The position numbers and the translations under genes are program-made. From Sphingobacteriales bacterium (GTDB lineage Bacteria > Bacteroidota > Bacteroidia > UKL13-3), in NCBI GenBank assembly GCA_021299635.1, contig JAJTFA010000008.1, positions 49,273 through 113,272 of the forward strand: DNA of 64,000 bases, given 5' to 3'. This document shows positions 15,878 to 24,894 of this stretch, one piece after another. Under the pieces are notes generated by a model. It made no database searches and was not told the DNA's origin. It saw only the letters and a program-made list of their open reading frames with translations. Each line of letters starts with the position of its first letter. Positions within the stretch are counted from its first letter, which is position 1.

Positions 15878-18556
15878 ATGGCTTTTAAACTTTTGCCATG
15901 TTTTCTGTTAATGTGTTCAGTTGCGTATGCACAAACCAAGCCCAAAAATCAAACCAAACCTAAAAATCCTAAACAAAAAGTTGAGCAGCTAAAGAACATT
16001 GCATCTCCTGTTATGCAAAAAATAGATTCGCTTGCAGAGGAAGAGGCTAGCACTTCTGACCCAATGGATACGGTAAAGTTATTCGAATCTTCCTCAGCAA
16101 TCAATGCCAAGGTAAAGTACACTTGCCGCGATTCAATGCCTTATTATGCTGATGAAAAAACAATTTATCTGTATGGCGATGCTGTTGTTAATTTTGAGGA
16201 TATGGAGCTGAAGGCTGATTTCATTAAGATTCAACTTGAAAAAAATCTGGTAATTGCCCAAGGCACCCAAGACACAAATGGCAATTGGATTGGCAAGCCA
16301 TTGTTTAAACAGGCGCAAACTGATTATAAGGCAGATATTATTAAGTATAACTACAAAACCAAAAGAGGTTATTTAAGTGAATTACGCACAAAAGAAGGTG
16401 AAGGTTATATACATGGCTCTGACGTAATAAAAGATGAGGAGAATACAATGGGAGTGCAAAGTGCCAAATACACTACCTGTGAGCTGGAACATCCGCATTA
16501 CTATATTGGCGCATCTAAAATAAAAGTTATTCCGGATAAAAAAGTGGTAACTGGTCCGGCCAATTTGCTTATTGAAGATGTACGAACTCCGCTGGTTTTG
16601 CCTTTCGGTATTTTTTCCATTAAGCGTGGTCAGTCGTCAGGTATTATTGTGCCTCAGTATGGAAGTTCTTTTGGTCGTGGTTTCTTTCTAAGAGATGGAG
16701 GTTATTATTTCGGACTCGGAGAAAAAATGGACATGCGCCTTACCGGTGATATTTTTACCAATGCAAGTTGGGCTTTGCGCTCAGGAATCAACTATTCCAA
16801 CAGATATAAATTTAGGGGCAACCTACTTTTTAATTATGCCGATAACAGATTTGGAAATGAGGAGGACCCTACATTTAACCGTTCAAAAGATTTTCAGTTT
16901 ACATGGCAGCATAGCTCAGATCCAAAGGCCAGGCCTAATACTTCATTTAATGCTAACGTAAATATTGTAAGTGTAAACCGTGAGGGCAATTCATATCTCA
17001 CCAACAACTCTTACAATCCCAATAGTATCATTACCAATCAACTTACCTCAAGCATAGCTTTTAATAAATCATTTAAAAACGGCAGATATAATTTTTCTAC
17101 CAATGCACGTATGGCGCAAAATACGCAATCAAGAGATGTTGCGTTGTCATTCCCCGATTTTACTTTTACGGTAGCCAGTTTTGCTCCATTAAAACCAAGA
17201 AGTAAATCAAGTGCTGATAAATGGTATGAAAATATTACGATGAATTATACCATGTCGTTCAGAAATGATGTGAATACCAAAGATAGCATCTTGTTCATGA
17301 GTCGTAACACTTCAGAGTGGTCTAATTTTCTCGATACGGCTGCTCGTCTCGGTGTAAGGCATGATCTTCCTATTCAAACCTCCTTTAAGTTGTTTAAATT
17401 TTATACATTATCGGCAAGCGTTGGTTTAAATGAAGTATGGTATTTTCAAACCATAGATAAAGTTGTAGATCCGTTAACCAATCAGATTATTACCAAACGT
17501 GTAAATGGTTTTGATAGGGCATGGACATACACACCACGTGTTGCAATTAACACACGCTATTATGGGATGAAGCAATTTCAGAAAGGCTCAATAAAAGCCA
17601 TCAGGCATGTTATTACACCAACGCTTGATTTTACTTATACACCTGATTACAGTGATGGAAGCTGGGGTTACTTTAAAAGCATACTCGATACTGCAGGCAG
17701 GGAAATAAAATATTCTCGTTTTGAACAAGGTATTTTTGGCGGACCCGGAGTGGGCAGGCAGGGAAACATAGGTTTTGCATTGGATAACAATATTGAAATG
17801 AAGATTATGCAAGGCAAGGATACGGCACGTAAAGAAACCAAGGTACAGATATTTGAGAGCGTCAGAGCAGGTGCTTCCTATAATATTTTTGCCGACTCAC
17901 TTAACTTGAGCACTATTGATTTGAGTGCCCGTACCCGCTTATTTAAAAACATTCAGGTGAACATGGCAGCTACGCTTGATCCATACTCAAATCAGGAAGT
18001 CACCTCATCAAATGGCTTCAAATCAATAACCCGATTAAACCGATTTTATTTGAATGAGTTCGGAACCTTGGGTATTATTAGTAGAGCCAATATGGGCTTA
18101 ACGGCAAGTTTTAATCCGGAAATATTTAAACAAAAAACATCAGGTACAAAAGCATATGATGGCGAATTGCGTTACATGAATGATAATCCTTGGGAATATT
18201 ATGATTTTAATGTGCCATGGAATATCAACCTCAATTATACCGTAACATTTGACCGCTATAGAAACCTCAATGAAAAAACTGCTTCTAATTATTTGCAAAC
18301 GCTAAACTTTAGCGGTGATATTAATCTTACGCAAAACTGGAAAATAGGATATAGCTCCGGTTATGATTTGCAGAATAAAGAACTAACGTTTACCTCTATA
18401 GATTTTATCAGACAATTGCATTGCTGGGAGTTTAAACTTAACTGGATTCCTGTTGGTTTCAGGCAAAGTTTTTTATTTACTATCAATGTTAAATCAAGTT
18501 TGCTGCAGGATTTACGAATGACCAGACGAAGAGACTGGTTTGACCGCAGAATTTAA
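15878..18556 (+). CDS. LptD/OstA-like LPS assembly outer membrane protein
   Basis: A large outer membrane protein (892 residues from the ATG at 15878). It starts with a signal peptide (LLPCFLLMCSVAYAQ), then a Lys/Pro/Asn-rich linker, an OstA/LptA-like beta-jellyroll domain (about residues 80-230, e.g. IYLYGDAVVNFEDMELKADF) and a long C-terminal beta-barrel with alternating aromatic strands. This layout is that of Bacteroidota LptD-like proteins that insert lipopolysaccharide in the outer leaflet. The longer upstream start in the track adds a non-signal-like stretch. No LptE is recognised nearby. Confidence 0.87.
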   Translation: MAFKLLPCFLLMCSVAYAQTKPKNQTKPKNPKQKVEQLKNIASPVMQKIDSLAEEEASTSDPMDTVKLFESSSAINAKVKYTCRDSMPYYADEKTIYLYGDAVVNFEDMELKADFIKIQLEKNLVIAQGTQDTNGNWIGKPLFKQAQTDYKADIIKYNYKTKRGYLSELRTKEGEGYIHGSDVIKDEENTMGVQSAKYTTCELEHPHYYIGASKIKVIPDKKVVTGPANLLIEDVRTPLVLPFGIFSIKRGQSSGIIVPQYGSSFGRGFFLRDGGYYFGLGEKMDMRLTGDIFTNASWALRSGINYSNRYKFRGNLLFNYADNRFGNEEDPTFNRSKDFQFTWQHSSDPKARPNTSFNANVNIVSVNREGNSYLTNNSYNPNSIITNQLTSSIAFNKSFKNGRYNFSTNARMAQNTQSRDVALSFPDFTFTVASFAPLKPRSKSSADKWYENITMNYTMSFRNDVNTKDSILFMSRNTSEWSNFLDTAARLGVRHDLPIQTSFKLFKFYTLSASVGLNEVWYFQTIDKVVDPLTNQIITKRVNGFDRAWTYTPRVAINTRYYGMKQFQKGSIKAIRHVITPTLDFTYTPDYSDGSWGYFKSILDTAGREIKYSRFEQGIFGGPGVGRQGNIGFALDNNIEMKIMQGKDTARKETKVQIFESVRAGASYNIFADSLNLSTIDLSARTRLFKNIQVNMAATLDPYSNQEVTSSNGFKSITRLNRFYLNEFGTLGIISRANMGLTASFNPEIFKQKTSGTKAYDGELRYMNDNPWEYYDFNVPWNINLNYTVTFDRYRNLNEKTASNYLQTLNFSGDINLTQNWKIGYSSGYDLQNKELTFTSIDFIRQLHCWEFKLNWIPVGFRQSFLFTINVKSSLLQDLRMTRRRDWFDRRI

Positions 18557-18626
18557 TTCATTGCAGAATTAGTAGGAATGACCTTTATTTGAACTCTTAA
18601 CAACCAATTAAATAGAACTCTCAATA

Positions 18627-19706
18627 ATGAAATACGTAGAACTAAATGATTTACATGTATCGCTTGGAGCGAAGATGATTGAATTTGCCGGATACAATAT
18701 GCCTGTGCTATACAACAATCTCATACAGGAACATTTGGCTGTGAGAAACAGTGTGGGTGTTTTTGATGTAAGCCACATGGGTGAGTTTATGTTAACAGGT
18801 GAAAAGGCATTAGACCTCATTCAATTGGTTACATCAAATGATGCATCAAAGCTTACTGATGGGAAAGTGCAGTACAGCTGCTTGCCAAATGATAAGGGCG
18901 GTATTGTGGATGATTTGCTCGTGTATCGCAAAAGTGCTAACGAGTATCTTCTGGTGGTGAATGCCTCCAATATTGAAAAAGATTGGAATTGGATTAGTAA
19001 GCACAACACCTTTGGTGTAGAAATGAAAAACGTAAGTGATGAGTTGAGTTTACTTGCAGTTCAGGGCCCAAATGCTATTAAGGTAATACAAAAACTAACT
19101 GATACAGAACTTTCTTCCATGGAATATTACACGTTTACAACAGGCTCTGTGGCAGACTGTGCGGACGTGATAATATCCAATACCGGATACACAGGTGCAG
19201 GTGGTTTTGAGTTATATGTAAACAATAAAGATGCACGAAAATTATGGGATGCTTTGTTTGAGGCAGGAAAGGAATTTAATATGATGCCTTGTGGTTTAGG
19301 TGCAAGAGACACATTGAGGCTGGAGAAAGGTTTTTGTCTATACGGCAATGATATAAATGATGAAACTTCACCTATTGAGGCAGGTTTAGGCTGGATAACC
19401 AAATTCACCAAAAATTTTATCCATTCAGATTATCATAAAGCAATTAAAGAAAACGGAGCTAATAAAAAACTGGTAGGCTTTGAAATGCTTGAAAGAGGAG
19501 GTATCCCGCGTCAGCACCACAACATCAAAGATGCGGCAGGAAATACAATAGGAGAGGTTACTTCCGGTACACAATCGCCCTCTTTAAGTAAGGCCATCGG
19601 CATGGGCTATGTAGCTGCTGCCTTTTCTAAGCCTGATACAGAAATATTTATTGAAATAAGAGATAAAGCCATTAAGGCAAAGGTTGTGAAGGTGCCTTTT
19701 CTATAG
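18627..19706 (+). CDS. gcvT: Aminomethyltransferase (glycine cleavage system T protein)
   Basis: A 359-residue folate-dependent T protein that transfers the aminomethyl group from the lipoylated H protein to tetrahydrofolate, releasing ammonia. Signature parts are [24 protein letters not shown] with the catalytic Asp region, [32 protein letters not shown] and the C-terminal barrel ([12 protein letters not shown]). Length equals typical GcvT. The other glycine cleavage genes (gcvH, gcvP) are not in the window, which is common in Bacteroidota. A small secreted protein and comB follow on the same strand within 35 bp. Confidence 0.96.
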   Translation: MKYVELNDLHVSLGAKMIEFAGYNMPVLYNNLIQEHLAVRNSVGVFDVSHMGEFMLTGEKALDLIQLVTSNDASKLTDGKVQYSCLPNDKGGIVDDLLVYRKSANEYLLVVNASNIEKDWNWISKHNTFGVEMKNVSDELSLLAVQGPNAIKVIQKLTDTELSSMEYYTFTTGSVADCADVIISNTGYTGAGGFELYVNNKDARKLWDALFEAGKEFNMMPCGLGARDTLRLEKGFCLYGNDINDETSPIEAGLGWITKFTKNFIHSDYHKAIKENGANKKLVGFEMLERGGIPRQHHNIKDAAGNTIGEVTSGTQSPSLSKAIGMGYVAAAFSKPDTEIFIEIRDKAIKAKVVKVPFL

Positions 19707-19738
19707 TCTCTGTAGATGAACTCTTTTATTAATCTGAA

Positions 19739-20086
19739 ATGATACGCTTGCTGCTTGGTTTAATTTGTTTGCTATCTGTTTCGATTTTGCATGCACAATT
19801 ACCGGATGAAGAGAAGAAAGATATTAAAAAAGCAAAGATCGGTATGAGCGAAAAGCAACTCATAAAAGTTGCCGGTGAGCCTGAAAGGAAAGAAAGGTTT
19901 AAAACGATTATTCAGGGATCAACCGATACTACCTGCTATTGGCTTTATGAGAATGATATTACGGTAATACTGCGCAATCACTATATTGACAGAATTGAAA
20001 GAGATAGGAACGCAATATTACTAAAAGTGCAAGAATGGGCTGACCCGAAAAACAAGGATGGAATAAATCTGATTTATGGCAAATAG
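19739..20086 (+). CDS. Small secreted protein, possibly BamE/SmpA-like fold
   Basis: A 115-residue protein with a signal peptide (LLLGLICLLSVSILHAQ). The mature part has the pattern IKKAKIGMSEKQLIKVAGEP followed by two to three strands (CYWLYENDITVILRNHYIDRIERD). A short helix pair with GMSEKQLIKVAGEP is reminiscent of the SmpA/BamE/OmlA fold (usually written GMTxxxVxxxLGxP), but this is pattern similarity only. It overlaps comB by 11 bp and follows gcvT by 32 bp. Function is unknown. Confidence 0.65.
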   Translation: MIRLLLGLICLLSVSILHAQLPDEEKKDIKKAKIGMSEKQLIKVAGEPERKERFKTIIQGSTDTTCYWLYENDITVILRNHYIDRIERDRNAILLKVQEWADPKNKDGINLIYGK

Positions 20087-20795
20087 CATTGAAGTGGTAT
20101 ACACTCCGGCATTGCTCCCAATGCACGAAGTTAAAGGTAAAACCGTTGTGGTAATTGATATCCTGCGCGCCACAACTTCAATTTGTGTGGCTTTTCAAAC
20201 AGGTGCAGCCAAAATTTTGCCGGTAGCTACACCTGAAGAATGTCGAGTATTTAAAGAGTTCGATTTTTTATGTGCAGCTGAAAGGAACGCCTTAAAGTTA
20301 GACGGATTTGATTTGGGTAATTCACCTTTTGAATATCAAAATCCACTGATTGCAGGCAGGAATATTGCTTTAACCACTACCAATGGAACCAAGGCAATAA
20401 AAATGGCAAAAGAGCTACAGGCCTCAAACATTCTAATTGGCTCTTTTTTGAACCTGAGTGCATTGTGTGATAAACTATCAACTTTAGCTGAATCGGTTAT
20501 ATTGCTCTGTGCAGGCTGGAAAGACAGATTTAATCTGGAAGATACTTTGTTTGCCGGAGCTATGGTAAACGAATCGGCTTCGGCATTTCAACTGGATTGT
20601 GATGCTGCACTTGCAGCGCGCGAATTATATGTATCTATGCAAGATAATTTGGAGCAATGGGTGCGTCAATCTTCTCATGCCAAACGTTTTCAATTGCTGC
20701 ACTTGCAAACCGATGATGTGGCTTTTTGCTTGCAGAGAAACACGGTTAAGTTGGTTCCAATGTTGCAGGGAGAATATATTGTTTGTAAACAGTGA
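20076..20795 (+). CDS. comB: 2-phosphosulfolactate phosphatase family protein
   Basis: A 239-residue ComB-family enzyme, which in methanogens removes phosphate from 2-phosphosulfolactate in coenzyme M synthesis using Mg2+. Conserved stretches are VVVIDILRATTSICVAFQTGA, LCAAERNALKLDGFDLGNSP, ALTTTNGTKAIK and LCAGWKDRFNLEDTLFAGA. ComB homologues are frequent in Bacteroidota although no coenzyme M is made there; a sulfolactate-related role is a guess. The ATG lies inside the end of the preceding small gene, so translation is likely coupled. Confidence 0.9.
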   Translation: MANSIEVVYTPALLPMHEVKGKTVVVIDILRATTSICVAFQTGAAKILPVATPEECRVFKEFDFLCAAERNALKLDGFDLGNSPFEYQNPLIAGRNIALTTTNGTKAIKMAKELQASNILIGSFLNLSALCDKLSTLAESVILLCAGWKDRFNLEDTLFAGAMVNESASAFQLDCDAALAARELYVSMQDNLEQWVRQSSHAKRFQLLHLQTDDVAFCLQRNTVKLVPMLQGEYIVCKQ

Positions 20796-20855
20796 GTAGG
20801 GTACTTTAAGTAAATAGCTTAATCATCTCCTGCATATTTTATCACAACGGCTACC

Positions 20856-21734
20856 CTATTTAGTTAATTTAATAAATGCCGACTCTCCCTTTTTTAGTTT
20901 GGTTATCAAAGTGGTGTTTTTATCTCCATCTCTAACAGTTATGCTTGCCGTATTAGGCGGACTTTTACCTTCATTGGTTGCCAAGATTCTCACCACGCAA
21001 GTGTCACCGCTAAATGGCAATACCAGTTTTTTCTTTTGGTATGAAATAATAAACTTTTCAAGTACTTCTACATTATTAACAAAAATGGTAACCTCATCCT
21101 GATCGTCTGCAGAGCCATCCCAAACCTCCAGTATCAAATCATTGTTCTTCCAATTAATGCTTAGTTGTTCTTCTTTTTCTAATACATTTAAGTTGGTTTT
21201 GGTTTTTAAATCGGCATATAGATTTTTAAGCTTATCCAGAGAGTCTTGCTTTGATTGATGTTTTGATGCGAGGAATTTTTTAGCAGCATCATCTATTGCG
21301 TCTTCACCAATTAAATAAATATTACCATTAGTGCATACCTTGCCATTAGGAAATTTGCCGGCAAAGGTACCTTGTATAATTGCCTTACCGCGGATGCTGC
21401 GTATTTTTAATTGATTAACCTCAATAAAGCAAAATTCAGCTTTATCTGATTTTGATTTGGTAGATATATTTTCTGTTTCCTTAAACGAAAGCAGATTCTT
21501 CTTGCTATCAAAGGTGCCCGTTATGCGGGTTTTAGTATTGTCTTTGCCATAAATATCCGTAATGGTATGCCCTTCAATCTCTCCATTGGGTAGTTGTTTA
21601 AAACTGAGTTTTAACGGAATGATAATTTTACCGGGCAGTTCTAATGTGCCTAAAAAGTTGATAAACTTATCATCTTGACTTTGAGCACTATTTATAAAAA
21701 ATAAAAATAGTATGGAAAATATATATTGCTTCAT
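20856..21734 (-). CDS. Secreted protein of unknown function
   Basis: A 292-residue protein with a signal peptide (IFSILFLFFINSAQSQ). The first half (residues 20-150) is rich in short beta strands (GTLELPGKIIIPLKLSF, IRGKAIIQGTFAGKFPNGKV), reminiscent of a lipocalin-like or barrel fold; a helical Lys-rich linker (about 160-190) leads to a second beta domain containing LILEVWDGSADDQDEVTIFV and ending with FIKLTK. I do not recognise the family. It converges with comB. Likely periplasmic or surface-associated. Confidence 0.75.
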   Translation of the reverse strand: MKQYIFSILFLFFINSAQSQDDKFINFLGTLELPGKIIIPLKLSFKQLPNGEIEGHTITDIYGKDNTKTRITGTFDSKKNLLSFKETENISTKSKSDKAEFCFIEVNQLKIRSIRGKAIIQGTFAGKFPNGKVCTNGNIYLIGEDAIDDAAKKFLASKHQSKQDSLDKLKNLYADLKTKTNLNVLEKEEQLSINWKNNDLILEVWDGSADDQDEVTIFVNNVEVLEKFIISYQKKKLVLPFSGDTCVVRILATNEGKSPPNTASITVRDGDKNTTLITKLKKGESAFIKLTK

Positions 21735-21791
21735 TATCCCTAATATCGTTACTTGTATCCTTAATTTATTTAAAACTTAATTTTAACAAAT

Positions 21792-22319
21792 ATGAAAACA
21801 ACATTGCGTAATGCGGCATTGCTAGTGGCCTTCTTTTTTGTAGGAAACATTGCACAAGCTTCTTTCCCTTACAAAGAAAATGCAAAAGAGCAAAAGAAAA
21901 GCGAAATTGTAGTTTCTACTCCACAAGATGATATTGATGTAATAGCTGTTGAGGGGGCTAATCATTCACTTAATTTAGAACTCGGGGAAAAAGATTTGAT
22001 TAAAAACACAGAGCAATCAAAAAATGATGGCTCCTGGCTAGATAAGTTGATGAGCAATGTTCTGAATAAAAAACAGCAAATCAAGAATAAGTTGGATGAA
22101 GGTGGAAGCAATGGAATGGCAATTGCAGGATTTGTATGTAGTTTAGCAGGTTTGTTAATCTTTGGATTAATATTAGGAACTTTAGGTATTATTTTTTCTT
22201 CTATTGGTTTAGCTAAATATTCTAAAACAGGTAAAGGTTTAGGGTTTGCCATTACAGGTCTGGTTGTAGGTATACTTGATATTGTCTTGACTCTTGTATT
22301 TCTTGCGGCTATTGCATAG
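21792..22319 (+). CDS. DUF4190-like membrane protein
   Basis: A 175-residue protein with a signal-like N-terminus (LLVAFFFVGNIAQASFP), a charged linker (residues 25-105), and a C-terminal two-helix membrane domain (GMAIAGFVCSLAGLLIFGLI and LGFAITGLVVGILDIVLTLV) separated by a short loop KYSKTGKG. This pair of Gly-rich helices with the A-G-F/L-V-x-S pattern is typical of DUF4190. Function is unknown. It starts 57 bp from the divergent secreted-protein gene and ends before a terminator. Confidence 0.8.
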   Translation: MKTTLRNAALLVAFFFVGNIAQASFPYKENAKEQKKSEIVVSTPQDDIDVIAVEGANHSLNLELGEKDLIKNTEQSKNDGSWLDKLMSNVLNKKQQIKNKLDEGGSNGMAIAGFVCSLAGLLIFGLILGTLGIIFSSIGLAKYSKTGKGLGFAITGLVVGILDIVLTLVFLAAIA

Positions 22320-22413
22320 TTTATTAAACTTCAAAGTTCTGATGGGTTTTATTACAATTAATGTGCTACATATTTATAATTCCTGAACTATATCACTAAA
22401 ATCTTAATATTAT

Positions 22414-22447
22414 AAAGGCTACTCATAACCGGGTAGCCTTTATTTTT
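22414..22447 (+). terminator. Intrinsic terminator before the helicase gene
   Basis: A 9-bp stem AAAGGCTAC/GTAGCCTTT with a 10-nt loop is followed by ATTTTTG. It lies about 95 bp after the DUF4190-like stop and 20 bp before the helicase start. Its tail also contains TATTTTTG (22441-22448), which resembles a -7 box, but no partner -33 box is seen. Confidence 0.75.
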
Positions 22448-22467
22448 GCCTATACTTGCGTTTAATT

Positions 22468-23724
22468 ATGCGCTTTAACGAACTCGATATCATTGATCCC
22501 ATTCTATCTGCTTTACAAAAGCAAGGATATACCACCCCAACACCTATTCAACAACAATCTATTCCGCCTGCCTTGCAGGGCAGGGATATTTTGGGTTGCG
22601 CACAAACAGGCACCGGCAAAACAGCGGCATTTGCTATTCCTGTGCTTCAGCTTATGCACCAAAAGTATGGCATGCATAAAGGCAATAGGCCCATCCGCGC
22701 ATTGATTTTAACCCCTACGCGAGAATTGGCTATCCAAATTGAAGAGAGCCTGCATGATTATGGTAAAAACCTGGGCTTGCGCCACCTGGTTATTTTTGGA
22801 GGTGTAGGGCAAACTCCCCAAACCGATGCGCTTAAACGCGGAGTAGATATTCTGGTTGCCACACCTGGCCGCCTGCTCGATCTCATGAATCAGAAGTATA
22901 TATCCTTGCAGCATATTGAATTTTTTGTACTGGATGAAGCCGACCGTATGCTGGATATGGGCTTTATACATGATGTGAAAAAGGTGATTGCAAAATTGCC
23001 TGCACAAAAGCAAACCTTGTTTTTCTCTGCTACCATGCCACCGGAGATTCAGAAATTATCTGATACTCTTTTACACAAACCGGTAAAAGTGGAAGTTACT
23101 CCCGTTTCATCAACTGCAGAAAAGATAAGGCAGGAGGTTTATTTTGTAGATAAGCCAAACAAGCGCCACCTGCTTATACATTTAATGGATGACCTCAATA
23201 TTATGCAGGCACTCATTTTTGTTAGAACCAAGCACGGGTCAGACAGGGTTGCAAGAGAATTAAATAAGGCCGGTATTAAAGCCGATTCTATTCATGGAGA
23301 TAAATCTCAGGGAGCAAGGCAGCGTGCGCTTAGCAACTTTAAGGATAAACAAATACGTGCACTGGTAGCTACTGATATTGCAGCAAGGGGAATTGATATA
23401 GATGAACTGGCCTTTGTGTTTAATTATGATATGCCCAACGTGCCTGAAAATTATGTACACCGTATAGGCCGAACAGGCAGGGCAGGAGCCAGTGGTCTTG
23501 CTATTTCTTTTTGCGATGCAGAGGAAAAGGCATATTTAAAGGATATAGAAAAGCTTATTAAAAAAAGTATTCCTGTTAACAATGACCATGCATGGCCATT
23601 GACCCAATCGGTGCAGCAAATTAAAGTTGCACAAGAAGAAGCTAAGGCTCGTTTCAAGGAAATGCGTAAAGCAAGCAAGCCGGCAAATCAATCGGCCAAG
23701 AATTGGAAAAGTAAGAGACGCTAA
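22468..23724 (+). CDS. DEAD-box ATP-dependent RNA helicase, RhlE-like
   Basis: A DEAD-box helicase (418 residues from the ATG at 22468; the track starts at a TTG 12 bp earlier). All motifs are visible: Q motif region [11 protein letters not shown], motif I AQTGTGKT, Ia PTRELAIQ, Ib [50 protein letters not shown] and [13 protein letters not shown] short basic tail ([12 protein letters not shown]) may bind RNA. The closest group is RhlE, involved in ribosome assembly and RNA remodelling, often in cold growth. Confidence 0.93.
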   Translation: MRFNELDIIDPILSALQKQGYTTPTPIQQQSIPPALQGRDILGCAQTGTGKTAAFAIPVLQLMHQKYGMHKGNRPIRALILTPTRELAIQIEESLHDYGKNLGLRHLVIFGGVGQTPQTDALKRGVDILVATPGRLLDLMNQKYISLQHIEFFVLDEADRMLDMGFIHDVKKVIAKLPAQKQTLFFSATMPPEIQKLSDTLLHKPVKVEVTPVSSTAEKIRQEVYFVDKPNKRHLLIHLMDDLNIMQALIFVRTKHGSDRVARELNKAGIKADSIHGDKSQGARQRALSNFKDKQIRALVATDIAARGIDIDELAFVFNYDMPNVPENYVHRIGRTGRAGASGLAISFCDAEEKAYLKDIEKLIKKSIPVNNDHAWPLTQSVQQIKVAQEEAKARFKEMRKASKPANQSAKNWKSKRR

Positions 23725-23734
23725 AGGAAAATTC

Positions 23735-23757
23735 ACAACCATCCAGGGCATGGTTGT
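23735..23757 (+). terminator. Hairpin after the helicase gene, possible terminator
   Basis: An 8-bp stem ACAACCAT/ATGGTTGT with a 7-nt loop starts 11 bp after the helicase stop. It lacks a proper T run (TATAATATTATAA follows), so it may be a weak terminator or an mRNA 3' end structure. Confidence 0.45.
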
Positions 23758-23916
23758 ATAATATTATAATTATTATATCTTTACATTCGAGCAGGTTGGC
23801 TTATATTCCTGAAAAAAAGAATCTGCATAGAGTGTTGTTTTTTAGCATATTTCAAATGTTCTAATATAAATAGATTCAGACTCTGGTTCACTTTTTATAC
23901 TATTATCATAAAGCTA

Positions 23917-24813
23917 ATGGGTATTATTAAACAGGAACTGTTTTCAGAAAAATTGCTTTCGGCTAATACCCGAAACAAGGCTGAGCGAGTTATTTTAACC
24001 ATTGCCATTGTGAGTTTTATATGCCATTTGGCCATCATTGGCCTCGTTCAATGGGATATAATTGACATCAATAAAGATGCAGGGTTACTTAAAAGCCCAA
24101 TTTCGGCAATTTACACTCCATTCTCCTTTATACTCATTTATGAAGTTTATTTACTAATATATTATCTGCCTCAGTCAATTACCATTTATATCACCAAGCA
24201 GTATGAGATTATTCTACTCATCATGATGCGAAGACTTTTTAAGGACTTATCCAACTTGAAAATTTCTTCCGATTGGTTCTCTATTCCATATGATTTACAG
24301 TTTACCTATGATATACTAACATCCCTTTTAATTTTTACGCTCATATATTTTTTCTACAGCCAAAGCAGGCGGAAATATTCTCATACAAAAACTGATGAAA
24401 TCGAGTGGGCAGGCACCACCCGCTATAAAAAAATAAAGATTATGATAGCATCATGGTTGGTGCCTATTGTGTTTATTCTAGGTATCTACTCGTTAGTTAA
24501 TTGGTTGCTTGAGGTGATGTTCACTTTCGAAACCTCAGGAAACAGTTTTAAAAATATAAATAATGTATTCTTTGAACATTTCTTTACCATTTTAGTTATT
24601 GTGGATGTTCTCCTATTACTGGTTTCATTTTTCTATACCGACAAATTTCATCTTATTGCAAGAAATTCCGGATTTATCATTTCTACCATACTAATTCGTC
24701 TTTCATTTACCGTAGAGGGCCTTATGAATAATATATTGGTATTTGTTGCAGTATTATTCGGGCTTTTAATCCTTATGATTTATAATAAGTTTGAAGAGGC
24801 AGCCGAGTCGTAA
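23917..24813 (+). CDS. Multi-pass membrane protein of unknown function
   Basis: A 298-residue integral membrane protein with about seven helices, including FICHLAIIGLVQW, ISAIYTPFSFILIYEVYLLI, ILTSLLIFTLIYFFY, KIMIASWLVPIVFILGIYSL, FTILVIVDVLLLLVSFFY and a final pair around ILVFVAVLFGLLILMIYNKF. A charged amphipathic stretch (MMRRLFKDLSNLKI) lies between helices three and four. I do not recognise a family. It stands alone between the helicase and mfd, with 192 bp of AT-rich DNA in front. Confidence 0.8.
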   Translation: MGIIKQELFSEKLLSANTRNKAERVILTIAIVSFICHLAIIGLVQWDIIDINKDAGLLKSPISAIYTPFSFILIYEVYLLIYYLPQSITIYITKQYEIILLIMMRRLFKDLSNLKISSDWFSIPYDLQFTYDILTSLLIFTLIYFFYSQSRRKYSHTKTDEIEWAGTTRYKKIKIMIASWLVPIVFILGIYSLVNWLLEVMFTFETSGNSFKNINNVFFEHFFTILVIVDVLLLLVSFFYTDKFHLIARNSGFIISTILIRLSFTVEGLMNNILVFVAVLFGLLILMIYNKFEEAAES

Positions 24814-24842
24814 GCGGCTAGAATAGAAACATTGAGCCTTAA

Positions 24843-24874
24843 TTTCAGAGAATAGAAAAACACCTGTATATTTG
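24843..24874 (+). promoter_or_regulatory. Promoter of mfd
   Basis: TTTC at 24843-24846 and TATATTTG at 24867-24874 are 20 bp apart. The start of transcription would fall near 24881, some 14 bp before the TTG codon at 24895. This short leader supports the TTG start, since no ATG fits upstream. Confidence 0.65.
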
Positions 24875-24894
24875 CCCACATAAGTTTGGTGTAG

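Noticed and set aside
20797-20858. TAGGGTA...TACCCTA inverted pair as terminator between comB and the secreted protein gene
   Set aside because: The loop of about 48 nt is too long and there is no T run.
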